Shown: in pieces, positions 1 to 9,435 of the stretch
How positions within the stretch are numbered: the stretch's first letter is position 1
Layout: each line of letters starts with the position of its first letter
Assembly: GCF_943193155.1 (NCBI RefSeq)
Contig: NZ_CALPDB010000003.1
Span: 244,667 to 308,666 of the forward strand
From: Veillonella intestinalis
GTDB taxonomy: Bacteria > Bacillota > Negativicutes > Veillonellales > Veillonellaceae
Direction: 5' to 3'
DNA: 64,000 bases
The notes under the pieces: generated by a model
Seen by the model: only the letters and a program-made list of their open reading frames with translations
The model's database searches: none
What the model was told of the DNA's origin: nothing
Translations under genes and position numbers: made by a program

Positions 1-666
1 GTTGTATATGGCACCTTCCTTCAGACTTGGCAAGATGAAGCTGTGGCGAACATAAATTGGCTCAGTATTGTACTAGCTGTGTTAGCCTTAGCTTTAGTGC
101 TAGGGTCACTAAATGCATTGTGGCAAAAACGACAGGGCCCTGAGATGCTAATTGTTCTATGCCCTATCGTAGTTGGTATACTTATGGGGCTAGCTCATGC
201 GGGCATAACACCGTTGACAGTTTCTATTATTTTTAATTTATATGTTATTTGTTTGGCGATAGTATTATTATGGCAAGGCACTATGTCTAAACGAGTAGCA
301 TTAGTAAATGGTTGTATTTTTACCTTCCTTGCGATGATTGGCGCTCGCTTCTTTGATCCTGCGTTTACCTTTGTAGAGCGTGGTTTCACCTTCATTGTAG
401 TAGGTAGTGCTATTTTTGTAGTAAATCTATTTTATATGTGGCGAAAACAAGCTCAGCAGGTACAAATTAATTCATCCGTAGCAAAAGCGAATCGTCGCGT
501 ACGGCGGTCGAGTCAAATGAATGACGATGAACCTGAAATACAGGATAGTCAGTTAGTACAGGACAATAAGATAACTCCCAATGAGCAATTCGGTACTACC
601 AGTGAGGAAAACCGAATAGCTACAGATTCCGTAGGTCGAAAGGAGGGGGCTAACGATGCTGAATAA
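1..666 (+). CDS. DUF2157-like integral membrane protein, C-terminal part (5' end outside window)
   Basis: The frame is open from base 1 without a stop. A GTG at 43 is possible but has no ribosome site, so this is most likely the C-terminal part of a gene that starts left of the window. About five hydrophobic segments are followed by a polar, acidic tail of about 65 residues with an Arg/Lys cluster (KANRRVRRSSQ) after the last segment. The stretch RFFDPAFTFVERGFTFIVVG resembles the end of DUF2157-type predicted membrane proteins. It overlaps the next gene by 11 bases, as DUF2157 genes commonly do with a GDYXXLXY partner. The function of the family is unknown to me; the family call rests on memory of the pattern. 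Confidence 0.6.
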   Translation, partial: VVYGTFLQTWQDEAVANINWLSIVLAVLALALVLGSLNALWQKRQGPEMLIVLCPIVVGILMGLAHAGITPLTVSIIFNLYVICLAIVLLWQGTMSKRVALVNGCIFTFLAMIGARFFDPAFTFVERGFTFIVVGSAIFVVNLFYMWRKQAQQVQINSSVAKANRRVRRSSQMNDDEPEIQDSQLVQDNKITPNEQFGTTSEENRIATDSVGRKEGANDAE

Positions 667-1282
667 AGTGTATGTAAAATGGTTGCTTTTCTTAGTGGTA
701 GCCATTGTGACCTTAGTATCGCCCTTCTTTATTCAACAGAGGTCTACTTCGCTGTTACAAGGCGGTGGAGAATATCAGTGGCCAGTGTCCTTGTCACGAA
801 CGGCTAGTTGGATACCTTCTGATTATTTAGAGGTGAAGTTTTTAGGAAGCCGAGCTCCTTGGCAAGGGACAACTTTGCCGGCGGTGAATCAAGAAGTATA
901 TGTGTGGGTGATACCTAAGGCTAATGGGATTTTAGAAGTGAAAGGCGTAGCGGATACAAAGCCAACTTCTGGGGATTATATTTTAGCCCGCGTTACCAAA
1001 ATTGATGGCACTGATGTAGAATTTCAACTATTATTTAATCGGGTCACATTAGACTTAAATAAAGTGAATCCTCAATTTTATACTACGTACAAGGGAACCT
1101 TATTGGCGACTTTAAAAATTAAAGATGGCTATGGTATTGTAACTGGCGTTTATTCACGGGGCGTGGCCTTAGAGATGGCAACGCCAGAAAGTGAAGCGCA
1201 ACAAGAGTTGGATAGTCGTACGCCTGTTGAACAGATTGGTGAACCCGCTGCTAGTGGTGTAATGGTGACGGTCGGTGAATAA
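656..1282 (+). CDS. GDYXXLXY-type membrane-anchored protein, partner of the upstream membrane protein
   Basis: 208 residues with one N-terminal membrane anchor (about residues 8-26) and an otherwise extracytoplasmic-looking domain. GDYXXLXY proteins are small and sit directly behind DUF2157/DUF4401 membrane proteins. Here the signature would be the degenerate SDYLEVKF at about residue 56, and a second GDYILARV occurs at about residue 107. The ATG at 656 lies inside the end of the upstream gene and has a strong AAGGAGGGGG site, pointing to translational coupling. The biochemical role is unknown. The family assignment is moderately supported by position, size and topology. Confidence 0.6.
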   Translation: MLNKVYVKWLLFLVVAIVTLVSPFFIQQRSTSLLQGGGEYQWPVSLSRTASWIPSDYLEVKFLGSRAPWQGTTLPAVNQEVYVWVIPKANGILEVKGVADTKPTSGDYILARVTKIDGTDVEFQLLFNRVTLDLNKVNPQFYTTYKGTLLATLKIKDGYGIVTGVYSRGVALEMATPESEAQQELDSRTPVEQIGEPAASGVMVTVGE

Positions 1283-1355
1283 AGACTGGCTCAAGACCTA
1301 CTTTTAGGTATATAATAAAAGGCAAATAAAATTCGTAGAGTATAGGAGTGGGGTC

Positions 1356-1652
1356 ATGGATGTAAGTCATGGGCAAGTAGATGTACAACAGTTGGCTGAT
1401 TTATTTAAAGTATTAGGTGATCCAACACGGATACGCATTGTGCAACAGCTATTGAATAAGGAAATGTGTGTTACCGATATAGCAGAGGCTATGGGGATGG
1501 GGCAATCAGCCATTTCTCATCAATTGCGTGTGTTGCGACAAGCTCGTTTAGTTACATTTCGCAAAGAAGGCAAGACTGCTTTATATAGTTTAAATGATGA
1601 GCATGTGGTTGTACTATTAAGTCAAGGTATTGAACACGTTTCACATCAATAA
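1356..1652 (+). CDS. ArsR/SmtB-family winged-helix repressor, probable zinc sensor
   Basis: 98 residues, the normal length for ArsR/SmtB repressors. The recognition helix is in VTDIAEAMGMGQSAISHQL (about residues 39-57). The alpha-3 metal motif ELCVCD is reduced to EMCVTD with one Cys, so an alpha-3 thiolate site is unlikely. The C-terminal helix carries D81, H83, H94 and H97 in the exact DxHx10HxxH spacing of the alpha-5 zinc site known from SmtB and CzrA. I infer a Zn (or Co/Ni) responsive repressor. No efflux gene is adjacent, so the target is unknown. It is a single-gene unit: a TATAAT lies at 1311 and a terminator follows at 1674. Confidence 0.88.
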   Translation: MDVSHGQVDVQQLADLFKVLGDPTRIRIVQQLLNKEMCVTDIAEAMGMGQSAISHQLRVLRQARLVTFRKEGKTALYSLNDEHVVVLLSQGIEHVSHQ

Positions 1653-1673
1653 GGACAATTGTATATACGAGAT

Positions 1674-1701
1674 AAACCGCCTAGGTAGGCGGTTTTCTTT
1701 T
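1674..1701 (+). terminator. Rho-independent terminator after the ArsR gene
   Basis: Perfect 8-bp stem AAACCGCC/GGCGGTTT with a 6-base loop, followed by a T-rich tail. It separates the ArsR gene from the menaquinone cluster. Confidence 0.85.
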
Positions 1702-1712
1702 AGTCCGTGACA

Positions 1713-1722
1713 ATGGTATAAT
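1713..1722 (+). promoter_or_regulatory. Extended -10 promoter of the menaquinone cluster
   Basis: TGG-TATAAT at 1714-1722 is an extended -10 element; no good -35 is visible at 17 bases. It lies 35 bases before the menF ATG. An imperfect dyad (ATTGTCAAC ... TTTAACAAT) covers the presumed transcription start and could be an operator, which is inference. Confidence 0.6.
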
Positions 1723-1756
1723 AAATTGTCAACATAGTTTAACAATGAGGATTTTT

Positions 1757-2920
1757 ATGAAATATACAATTTTTTCTACAGACATAACGAATCCATTGGC
1801 CGTATGGCAACACTTTGATGGAAGTGAGCGTGTTTACTGGCATGACACGCAAGTAAATTGTGTTATTGTAGCCGCTGAACGAGTGAGAGCTATTACGGAA
1901 GCCGAATTAGCTGATTATCCTTGGGCGTGGTATAGCCAAAGTTTTTTTGACACGATTAACGATGATAGTTGGCAAGGCATGGGCAATGAATTAGTAGTGT
2001 TTAAGCACTACTATGTAAAAGAAGAAGGAAAAGCGTATTGGGTAACGATTAATAGTGAAGCCCCAACTGTGAGCGAAAGTGCAATACCTCACGTACAGCA
2101 TGCCTATGAAATGGTGACCACTGGTGATTATCCAGCGTGGGAGCAACTCTTTGAAGGCATTCAACAGGCTATTCATAGCGGTGAAGTTACCAAAGTAGTA
2201 GCTTCACGGAAAGTGGCCTTTCATAGTGAACGCCCCTTTGAAAGTACGTCGATTATTGGTAATTTAGTGGCTCAAAATCAAGGGGCCTTTATCTTTGCGT
2301 ATGGGAAAGGGGAGGCTGTTTTTCTAGGTGCTTCGCCAGAAGTATTAGTTCGTAAGCGTGGTCAAGATTTTATGAGTTATGCTTTAGCAGGAACCCTCAA
2401 AAAAGACCATATTCAAGATGGTGGCGCTCGTCTATTGGAGGACCCAAAAAATTTGCGGGAACATCAAATTGTGATTGACCGTATTCGCCAAACCATGCTG
2501 TCCTTGTGTGATAAGGTTGATGTACAAGAAACGCATATTATGGAATTGCCTAATTTATATCATTTACGAACGTTATTATATGGGCATGATACTAAAGATT
2601 CTATATTAACTATGGCTAAAGCTTTACACCCTACGCCGGCTATGGGCGGAGAGCCTCGCGAGGCAGCCTTAGCGGTATTGAAAAAATATGAGCCTTATGA
2701 GCGTGGTTTATATGCTGCTCCTCTAGGTTGGGTCTGTGGTAATACGCCATTATTTCGTGAAGCGGGCGATGGTTTATTGATTGTAGGCATTCGTTCTGCC
2801 TTGATTCAGGGACAAGATTTATATGCCTATGCTGGTTGTGGTGTAGTTGCAGAATCTGACTGTGAAGCGGAATATACCGAAACAGCTACAAAATTGCAAA
2901 CTATTTTAAACGCATTATGA
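1757..2920 (+). CDS. menF: Isochorismate synthase MenF
   Basis: Converts chorismate to isochorismate, the first committed step of menaquinone synthesis; cytoplasmic and Mg-dependent. 387 residues from the ATG at 1757, preferred over an in-frame ATG at 1745 because that codon itself forms part of the GAGG ribosome site six bases upstream of 1757. The C-terminal chorismate-binding domain shows GASPEVLV, YALAGT, ELPNLYHLRT, HPTPAMGGEPREAAL and GCGVVAESDCEAEYTET, all family hallmarks. EntC/DhbC and salicylate synthases share the fold, but the menD-menH-menB-menE neighbours settle the call. First gene of the cluster, 15 bases before menD. Confidence 0.95.
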   Translation: MKYTIFSTDITNPLAVWQHFDGSERVYWHDTQVNCVIVAAERVRAITEAELADYPWAWYSQSFFDTINDDSWQGMGNELVVFKHYYVKEEGKAYWVTINSEAPTVSESAIPHVQHAYEMVTTGDYPAWEQLFEGIQQAIHSGEVTKVVASRKVAFHSERPFESTSIIGNLVAQNQGAFIFAYGKGEAVFLGASPEVLVRKRGQDFMSYALAGTLKKDHIQDGGARLLEDPKNLREHQIVIDRIRQTMLSLCDKVDVQETHIMELPNLYHLRTLLYGHDTKDSILTMAKALHPTPAMGGEPREAALAVLKKYEPYERGLYAAPLGWVCGNTPLFREAGDGLLIVGIRSALIQGQDLYAYAGCGVVAESDCEAEYTETATKLQTILNAL

Positions 2921-2935
2921 TATTGAGGTATGACT

Positions 2936-4687
2936 ATGAATGAATATATAGCAGCTGCTGTCGATGAGTTATATCAGTTAGGGGCCCGTCATGTAGTCTT
3001 TAGCGGTGGCTCTAGGTCGACAACTATGGCAATGCTGTTTATGGCGCAAGGTCAATACAAAACATATATGAATATTGATGAACGTTCGGCAGGATTCTTT
3101 GCTTTAGGAATTGCTAAGCGGACTCAACAGCCTGTTGTTTTAGTATGCACCTCAGGTTCGGCGGGCGCTCATTATTATCCAGCGCTTATTGAGGCGTACT
3201 ATAGTCGAGTGCCGTTAATTGTATTAACCGCTGATCGACCACCGGAGGCTCAGTTTATAGGGGCACCGCAAACAATGGATCAAATAAAGCTTTTTGGCTC
3301 TTATGTAAAGCATTTTGAAACTTTAAGTCCTTGTGAGGGCGATTTTATATATCCACGCCAAGTTATGGCTAGAGCCTACATGGCGGCTACAGATGTAGTG
3401 CCTGGGCCAGTTCATATTAATGTACCTTTGCGAGAACCTTTGGTGCCTTATACAGAAGCTACTTATTTTGAAAAAGGCCGTCAATCAAAACCGTTCCAAA
3501 AATTATTGGGACAAGGTCAACTTAGTATAGCTGAGGGTGAAACGTTGGCCGCGGAATTGCAAGGTAAGCGTGGTCTTATGCTTTGTGGCCCCCTTACTGG
3601 TCATGAAAGTTGGTCATTGGATTACCGGACAGCTTTATTAGCCTTAGCACAGCAGTTACAAACACCAATCTTAGCAGATCCCTTATCACCTATGCGGGCT
3701 GTCAGTGATGAACTACTTATAGATAGTTATGATGCTTTTTTGAGTAATCCTGATTGGCAAGAGGCGTTGAGACCAGATTATATTCTTCTATTTGGTCAAA
3801 TTCCCGTTTCAAAGCGTTTACAACAATTTGTAAAACAGCAAACGCAAGCTGTATGTTACCAAATAGATTCTGGTGCAGCTTATCGTAATGGCGCATTGAC
3901 TACGAATATCGTGATTCAGGTAGACCCTAAAGCCTGGGCAGAACAAATGGTAGTTAGCTTAACTAAGATGAAGGCTGGCGCTGACTTAGTGAATGATAAT
4001 GGGCAAGAGCAGCCTATAACACAGGACGTAGCTGATTTTGTCAATCGCTGGCAACAGGCACAGCGCCTTATGCGCAAACAATTAAATAAGGTGGCTACAG
4101 AAGGTACTTTATTTGAAGGTCGCTTTGTCTATGAATTACAGCAAGTATTACCTAGTGGTACTAATGTGGTTGTTGCCAATAGTATGCCTATTCGTGATTT
4201 TGATTATTTTTGGTCGCAAGGTACAGACCAAATAAAAATTTATGGCAATCGTGGCATTAATGGTATTGATGGTGTAGAGTCCACTGCCTTAGGTGTAGGT
4301 GCTGCTTATGGAGAACCTACTGTATTGGTAACTGGCGATTTATCCTTTTTCCACGATATGAATGGTCTTGTGATGGGACAGACTGAGAAGCTCAATCTTT
4401 TAATCGTGCTATTTAACAATGATGGGGGCGGTATTTTTGAATATTTACCGCAAAAAGGGGTTCCTAATTTTGAATATTTATTTGGTACCCCCCAAGGCCT
4501 TACTTATAGTGCTTTAGCTGACTTGATGGGCGTTCAATATCAGGTGATTACTGATTATGAAACTTTCCCTCAAAGCGTACAAAAGGCGCTGGCAATAGGT
4601 GGTATCCATATATTAGAAGTAAAAACAAATCGTGAAGTCAGTCGTGAACTTCACAGAAAGTATACGGTAAGTGTGTATGAAAAATGA
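2936..4687 (+). CDS. menD: 2-succinyl-5-enolpyruvyl-6-hydroxy-3-cyclohexene-1-carboxylate synthase MenD
   Basis: ThDP-dependent addition of 2-oxoglutarate-derived succinic semialdehyde to isochorismate (SEPHCHC synthase). About 583 residues, normal for MenD. The N-terminal pyrimidine-binding domain has the activating Glu in NIDERSAGFFALG. The C-terminal PP domain has GDLSFFHDMNGL followed by NNDGGGIFEYLPQ, the Mg/ThDP-binding motif. An alternative ATG lies at 2930, but the TTGAGG site spaces better to 2936. Its 3' end overlaps menH by about 11 bases. Confidence 0.95.
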   Translation: MNEYIAAAVDELYQLGARHVVFSGGSRSTTMAMLFMAQGQYKTYMNIDERSAGFFALGIAKRTQQPVVLVCTSGSAGAHYYPALIEAYYSRVPLIVLTADRPPEAQFIGAPQTMDQIKLFGSYVKHFETLSPCEGDFIYPRQVMARAYMAATDVVPGPVHINVPLREPLVPYTEATYFEKGRQSKPFQKLLGQGQLSIAEGETLAAELQGKRGLMLCGPLTGHESWSLDYRTALLALAQQLQTPILADPLSPMRAVSDELLIDSYDAFLSNPDWQEALRPDYILLFGQIPVSKRLQQFVKQQTQAVCYQIDSGAAYRNGALTTNIVIQVDPKAWAEQMVVSLTKMKAGADLVNDNGQEQPITQDVADFVNRWQQAQRLMRKQLNKVATEGTLFEGRFVYELQQVLPSGTNVVVANSMPIRDFDYFWSQGTDQIKIYGNRGINGIDGVESTALGVGAAYGEPTVLVTGDLSFFHDMNGLVMGQTEKLNLLIVLFNNDGGGIFEYLPQKGVPNFEYLFGTPQGLTYSALADLMGVQYQVITDYETFPQSVQKALAIGGIHILEVKTNREVSRELHRKYTVSVYEK

Positions 4688-5591
4688 ATTTGATACAGAC
4701 GAAACACATGTGTATGACCAAGGTGAGCGGTCGGAGGTAGAAGCGGTTTTAGAAGCAGCCGATGATGTATATATCAATATTGATAATGTATCTTACCATG
4801 TTTCTTTACGGGGGGAAGGTATGCCATTGATTTGCTTACATGGTTTTGCTGAAGCTGGTGATACATGGGATAAACTGAATATTCCCGGTTTTCGTCTATA
4901 TTGTGTTGATTTTCTAGGTCATGGTGTATCTGATCGTTCCAATGATCCTGTTATGTACCAATTAGATACAGTGTTACGTCATTTGTATACCTTGATTCAT
5001 ACGTTAGTAGGTCATGAATCCTATGGTATTTTGGGCTATTCAATGGGTGGTCGCATTGCCTTACAATATGCGGCTATGTATGAGCCTGAGCGATTGATGT
5101 TTTTGTTGCTGGAATCAGCTGCACCAGGAATTGAAGATATGCAAGTGCGTCAAGAACGGGCTATGGCAGATAAGGAATTGGCTAATAAAATAGAAACGCA
5201 TTCCATTGAATGGTTTGAAGCCATGTGGTCACAACTGCCCATTTTTAAGACGCAACAAAAATTATCACCAGCGGTGCAACAGACTATAAAAGATCGGCGC
5301 TTAAGTAATACGCCTGAGGTACTCGCTCATACATTGCGTGGTATTGGTCAGGGTATGACGCTGTATGTAGGTAATCAAATTGCTGATTTAGAATTAGAAA
5401 TTCTCTACGTGTCCGGTGAGTTAGATACTAAATATACGGACATAGGGCAGACCATTTTTGGAATTTGTGAAAATGTATCGCATGTTATTGTGCCAGATGT
5501 AGGTCACAATGTACATGTAGAGGCACCACAAGCATTTAATGAAATTGTAAATTTATTTTTATCTGATTATAATGACAAACGAATTAGTTAA
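4677..5591 (+). CDS. menH: Alpha/beta hydrolase, SHCHC synthase MenH
   Basis: Likely eliminates pyruvate from SEPHCHC to give SHCHC. The alpha/beta-hydrolase fold shows the oxyanion region HGFAEAGDTWD, the nucleophile elbow GYSMGG, the acid in VSGELD and the catalytic His in VGHNVHVEAP. At 304 residues it is longer than the E. coli enzyme (~250), because of an acidic N-terminal extension of about 35 residues before the hydrolase domain. Start ATG 4677 lies inside the end of menD; a GTG at 4671 is an alternative. Last gene before a 125-base gap preceding menB. Confidence 0.85.
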   Translation: MKNEFDTDETHVYDQGERSEVEAVLEAADDVYINIDNVSYHVSLRGEGMPLICLHGFAEAGDTWDKLNIPGFRLYCVDFLGHGVSDRSNDPVMYQLDTVLRHLYTLIHTLVGHESYGILGYSMGGRIALQYAAMYEPERLMFLLLESAAPGIEDMQVRQERAMADKELANKIETHSIEWFEAMWSQLPIFKTQQKLSPAVQQTIKDRRLSNTPEVLAHTLRGIGQGMTLYVGNQIADLELEILYVSGELDTKYTDIGQTIFGICENVSHVIVPDVGHNVHVEAPQAFNEIVNLFLSDYNDKRIS

Positions 5592-5716
5592 CGTTTATTA
5601 ACTATGCCTATAGCGTTTCCCTCTAGGAGTGATAGTTGTAGTAGGCTATACATAATATACGTGCAAAATGATAAAGGTAATTATATATATTGTTTTGATT
5701 TAAAAGGAGGCTTATT

Positions 5717-6559
5717 ATGAGCAAATTTGATTGGCAAGTATTAGATCGTGGTTATGAAGATGTAATTTATGAAACATATAATGGCATTGCTAAAATTACT
5801 ATTAATCGTCCAGAGATTCGCAATGCATTCCGTCCTAAAACGGTGGTGGAATTAATTGATGCATTTACGATTGCTCGTGATGATACCGAAGTGGGTGTTA
5901 TTATTTTGACCGGTGCTAACCATGGTGGCGATGTGAATAAAGAAGCATTCTGCTCTGGTGGTGACCAAAGTGTACGCGGTAATGGTGGTTATGTAGGTGA
6001 AGATCGCATTCCTCGTTTGAATGTTCTTGATTTACAACATTTGATTCGCATTACGCCAAAACCAGTTATTGCTATGGTTAATGGTTATGCTATTGGTGGG
6101 GGTCATGTGCTTCACATTGTATGTGATCTTTCTATCGCTTCTGAAAATGCTAAATTTGGTCAAACAGGTCCTCGAGTAGGTTCTTTTGACGCTGGCTATG
6201 GTGCTGGCTATTTAGCCCGCTTAGTAGGTCATAAAAAAGCGCGTGAAATTTGGTTCTTATGTCGCCAATATACAGCGCAAGAAGCCTTAGATATGGGTCT
6301 TGTTAATACAGTAGTTCCTTTTGAACAATTGGAAGAAGAAACGGTAAAATGGTGTGAAGAAATTCTTCAATTGTCCCCAATGGCACTTCGTTTCTTAAAG
6401 GCTTCCTTCAATGCTGATACAGATGGTTTAGCTGGGTTACAACAATTTGGTGGTGATGCTACGCTTATGTTCTACACTACTGATGAAGCTAAAGAAGGCC
6501 GTGATGCCTTTAAAGAAAAACGTAAACCTAATTTCAAACAATTCCCTAAATTCCCTTGA
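5717..6559 (+). CDS. menB: 1,4-dihydroxy-2-naphthoyl-CoA synthase MenB
   Basis: Crotonase-family Dieckmann-type ring closure of OSB-CoA to DHNA-CoA. 280 residues, typical. Visible motifs are [15 protein letters not shown], the CoA/oxyanion loop [13 protein letters not shown], and [15 protein letters not shown], which matches the E. coli-like (bicarbonate-using) MenB signature rather than the Asp-containing type. AAAGGAGG ribosome site 6-13 bases before the ATG. Strong codon bias compared with its neighbours suggests high expression. Followed 17 bases later by menE. Confidence 0.96.
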   Translation: MSKFDWQVLDRGYEDVIYETYNGIAKITINRPEIRNAFRPKTVVELIDAFTIARDDTEVGVIILTGANHGGDVNKEAFCSGGDQSVRGNGGYVGEDRIPRLNVLDLQHLIRITPKPVIAMVNGYAIGGGHVLHIVCDLSIASENAKFGQTGPRVGSFDAGYGAGYLARLVGHKKAREIWFLCRQYTAQEALDMGLVNTVVPFEQLEEETVKWCEEILQLSPMALRFLKASFNADTDGLAGLQQFGGDATLMFYTTDEAKEGRDAFKEKRKPNFKQFPKFP

Positions 6560-6576
6560 TAGGAGGCCCTTAGTAT

Positions 6577-8028
6577 ATGCGATGGTTACGCGAGCGGGCG
6601 CAAGCAACACCAAACCAGCCCTTTCTTGATGGCTATACTTATAAAACGATTTATGAATGCACTGTATTGCAAGCGGGCTTTTTAGAGTCCGTCGTGCGTG
6701 ACGATATGCGCTTAGGCCTTTGTAGTGAAAATTCTGTGGATATGGCCATAACTTTATTTGCTTTATGGTCTTTAGGAAAAGAAGTCTTTTTAGTTAATCC
6801 TCATTTGACGGTTGCTGAACAAGAAGAACAGGCACAAGCATTGGGAGTAAAATTGATTTTTGCCTCTCCAAGGGTGCAAGAAAAGGTAGAAGAAACCTGC
6901 AATGGTCGTTTTTGTCGGCCTCATCATAGCTTTGTTAATGAAGTGGCCTGGCGCACTTGGCCTAAGTTACCTCCTATGGATAAGGCGACACGGACTCGGT
7001 TAGTTCAATGCTTTGAAGGCCTTTTGGTACCGCCTTTAATGGATCAAGCCATAGCGGCGATTATGAATACTAGTGCTACAACAGGAACCGTTAAATCGGT
7101 GCCTTTACGGTGGGGGCAAATTGAAGCCCATGTGAAGGCATCGGCTCAAGTTTTAGGGGTAGATTCACAGGATAATTGGTTAACTGTGTTACCTATGTTT
7201 CATGTTTCGGGTTTATCTATTATTTTGCGCACTCTGTATAATGGTACGGCGGCTACGATTATGTCTTCTTTTGAGGAAGACCGTGTGGTAGAGGCAATTA
7301 CTTCTGGTAAACTAACCATGGTTTCATTAGTGCCCACCGTGTTACAACGTATTGTAGATCGAATTACTACGCATGCGTTGCGCGTTGTTCTCTTAGGGGG
7401 CGAATTTATTCCTAATACTTTGGTAGATGTGTGTTTAGCTAAGCAGATGCCAATTTTTAAAACCTATGGCATGACAGAGACATTTGCCCAAAGTGCAACG
7501 GTTAATGTGTTGGCTAAGCCTGCCAAATGTGAAGCAGTAGGTAAACCGCTGCCGGGGGTTGTCATTGAAGTTCGTAATCCTGATGAAGCGGGGATTGGTG
7601 AGATTTGGTTGCAGTCACCTATGCTGATGACGGGCTATTTAGGGCAACCGCCTATTGTAGGTTTTTTCAATACGGATGACATGGGATATTTAGACGAAGA
7701 TGGCTATTTATATATAGTCAATCGCCGACAAGATATTATTATTTCTGGTGGTGAAAATATTTATCCTAAAGAATTAGAAGACTGTTTATATCGTCTAGTG
7801 GGGATTACAGAATGTGCAGTAGTGCCTAAGACTGATGAACGGTGGGGGCAGGTTCCTATTTTGTATTACGCTGGCGAGGCGTCTGTGAAAGCGGTTAAAG
7901 AACATTTACTCAATCATTTAGGGCGTTATAAACAACCAAAAGCGATTTGTCGCTTAGCTAAATTACCACGCAATAATTCAGGTAAAATTATGCGTCGTAC
8001 TTTAATGGAAGAAGCGGCAGATATGTAA
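6577..8028 (+). CDS. menE: o-Succinylbenzoate-CoA ligase MenE
   Basis: Adenylate-forming ligase that makes OSB-CoA from OSB, ATP and CoA. 483 residues. ANL motifs in order: P-loop NTSATTGTVKSVPL (Gly of TSGTTG replaced by Ala), KTYGMTETF, TDDMGYLDEDGYL, the hinge NRRQDIIISGGENIYPKELE, and the C-terminal catalytic Lys in NNSGKIMRR. AGGAGG site directly upstream, 17 bases after menB. The product supplies menB, although the gene lies downstream of it. Confidence 0.94.
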   Translation: MRWLRERAQATPNQPFLDGYTYKTIYECTVLQAGFLESVVRDDMRLGLCSENSVDMAITLFALWSLGKEVFLVNPHLTVAEQEEQAQALGVKLIFASPRVQEKVEETCNGRFCRPHHSFVNEVAWRTWPKLPPMDKATRTRLVQCFEGLLVPPLMDQAIAAIMNTSATTGTVKSVPLRWGQIEAHVKASAQVLGVDSQDNWLTVLPMFHVSGLSIILRTLYNGTAATIMSSFEEDRVVEAITSGKLTMVSLVPTVLQRIVDRITTHALRVVLLGGEFIPNTLVDVCLAKQMPIFKTYGMTETFAQSATVNVLAKPAKCEAVGKPLPGVVIEVRNPDEAGIGEIWLQSPMLMTGYLGQPPIVGFFNTDDMGYLDEDGYLYIVNRRQDIIISGGENIYPKELEDCLYRLVGITECAVVPKTDERWGQVPILYYAGEASVKAVKEHLLNHLGRYKQPKAICRLAKLPRNNSGKIMRRTLMEEAADM

Positions 8029-8035
8029 TCAGACA

Positions 8036-8100
8036 ATAGGCAATAGGTAATAGGCAATAGGCAATAGCTAATAGTAAATCGCCAATCGCAATAGCTAACA
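8036..8100 (+). repeat. Short tandem tract of CAATAGG-type heptamers
   Basis: Between menE and menC the sequence runs through about five to six copies of a 7-base unit (CAATAGG / TAATAGG / CAATAGC / TAATAG), then decays into AATCGC-type copies. It is non-coding, immediately behind the menE stop and about 80 bases before the menC start. Confidence 0.8.
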
Positions 8101-8181
8101 GTCAGGTTCTTAGTATCTTGGTTATGTTATTGTTTTACTGTATTGCTGAAGGATTTATTATACAAAAGGAGGTGTGAGGGC

Positions 8182-9396
8182 ATGGCGAAACTAGAAATTA
8201 TAGGGACAGGTGGTAAAGACAATAAGGCAGTCACTCATAAGCCAGCAATTACTATAGCAACTATTAAGTTGTGGCATATTGCTTTGCCCTTGCGCTTTAC
8301 TTTTAAAACAGCTCAAGGCACTGTAAAGACACGAGAAAGTTTAATTATTGAAGTGACTACGACTACAGGTTATACCAGCTATGGTGAAGTAGTGGCATTT
8401 ACGGATCCCTTTTATACGGCAGAGACGTTGTCTAAGAGTAAACAAATACTGGAGACTACGTGGCTGCCGTTCTTCATTGGTAAAACTTTGCAGAGCCCCT
8501 GGGACTGTTATCATGTCTTGCCAATAGAGGCTAATGCTTTGCGTGTTCACTATCCTATGGCTTGGGCTGGTCTTGAAAATGCCTTGCTTCACGCCTATTA
8601 TGGGGAACAAGGTTTGTCTACTATTGATGAATTAGTACCTGGTCATAAGAATGGAAATATAGCATCTGGTGTTGTTTTAGGAGATATGCCGATTAGTGAA
8701 TTATTAACAGCAGTAGCCACTCATGAGGCACAGGGATGTGACCGAATTAAATTAAAATTGACACCTCGTGATGCGGTTTTACGGGTGCAAACTGTTCGTG
8801 AAGCCTTTCCCCAGATTATATTAGCTGGCGATGCTAATTGCAGTTTTTCTCTTGAACAAGTGGATGATATAATAGCCTTAAATGCCTATAATTTACGCTC
8901 CTTAGAAGAGCCGTTTCAGATACCAAAAGGCGAGACGGGGGTTACAGTGTATGCTTCGTTGCCTCAAAGTTTGCGTAAGGCTATTCAAAGTCCTATATGC
9001 TTTGATGAAAGTGTACAATCACTTCGAGAGTTGCAAGCTATGTATGAAACGGGTTGGCTAGATCTGTTGAACATTAAAATTGGTCGTTTAGGTGGTTTAC
9101 GTGAAACACTGCGTTGCTTAGCATATTGTCGTGAAAAGCAGATTGGCTATTGGATTGGTAGCATGGTGGAAAGTGGTATTTCAAAATATATGCATGTACA
9201 ATTGGCAGCCTTAGCAGATACCTGGATGGCCGGCGATTTGTCTGACATGAACCGTTATTTTGAACGAGATATTATTACAACACCGATTCAATTTCAAAAA
9301 GGCTATATGCCTGTTGATTTTGAAGCGGGTTTAGGAACGGCGATTGATACAAAGCAGTTGAAGGCGTACGCATTAGATTGTCAAGAATTTTGTTAG
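8182..9396 (+). CDS. menC: o-Succinylbenzoate synthase MenC
   Basis: Enolase-superfamily dehydratase converting SHCHC to OSB. 404 residues from the ATG at 8182, which has an AAAGGAGGTG site; upstream in-frame codons lack one. Catalytic features: KxK lysines in DRIKLKLTP, metal ligands in LAGDANCSF (Asp), LRSLEEPF (Glu) and CFDESVQ (Asp), and the partner Lys in NIKIGRLGG. The first ~30 residues are a low-complexity extension ahead of the barrel's capping domain. MenC-like enzymes can have N-acylamino acid racemase side activity, but the men context supports OSB synthase. Confidence 0.93.
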   Translation: MAKLEIIGTGGKDNKAVTHKPAITIATIKLWHIALPLRFTFKTAQGTVKTRESLIIEVTTTTGYTSYGEVVAFTDPFYTAETLSKSKQILETTWLPFFIGKTLQSPWDCYHVLPIEANALRVHYPMAWAGLENALLHAYYGEQGLSTIDELVPGHKNGNIASGVVLGDMPISELLTAVATHEAQGCDRIKLKLTPRDAVLRVQTVREAFPQIILAGDANCSFSLEQVDDIIALNAYNLRSLEEPFQIPKGETGVTVYASLPQSLRKAIQSPICFDESVQSLRELQAMYETGWLDLLNIKIGRLGGLRETLRCLAYCREKQIGYWIGSMVESGISKYMHVQLAALADTWMAGDLSDMNRYFERDIITTPIQFQKGYMPVDFEAGLGTAIDTKQLKAYALDCQEFC

Positions 9397-9435
9397 CTGT
9401 ATTAGTTTGCTCGTGAAATGAGAGCTAAGGCTAAG

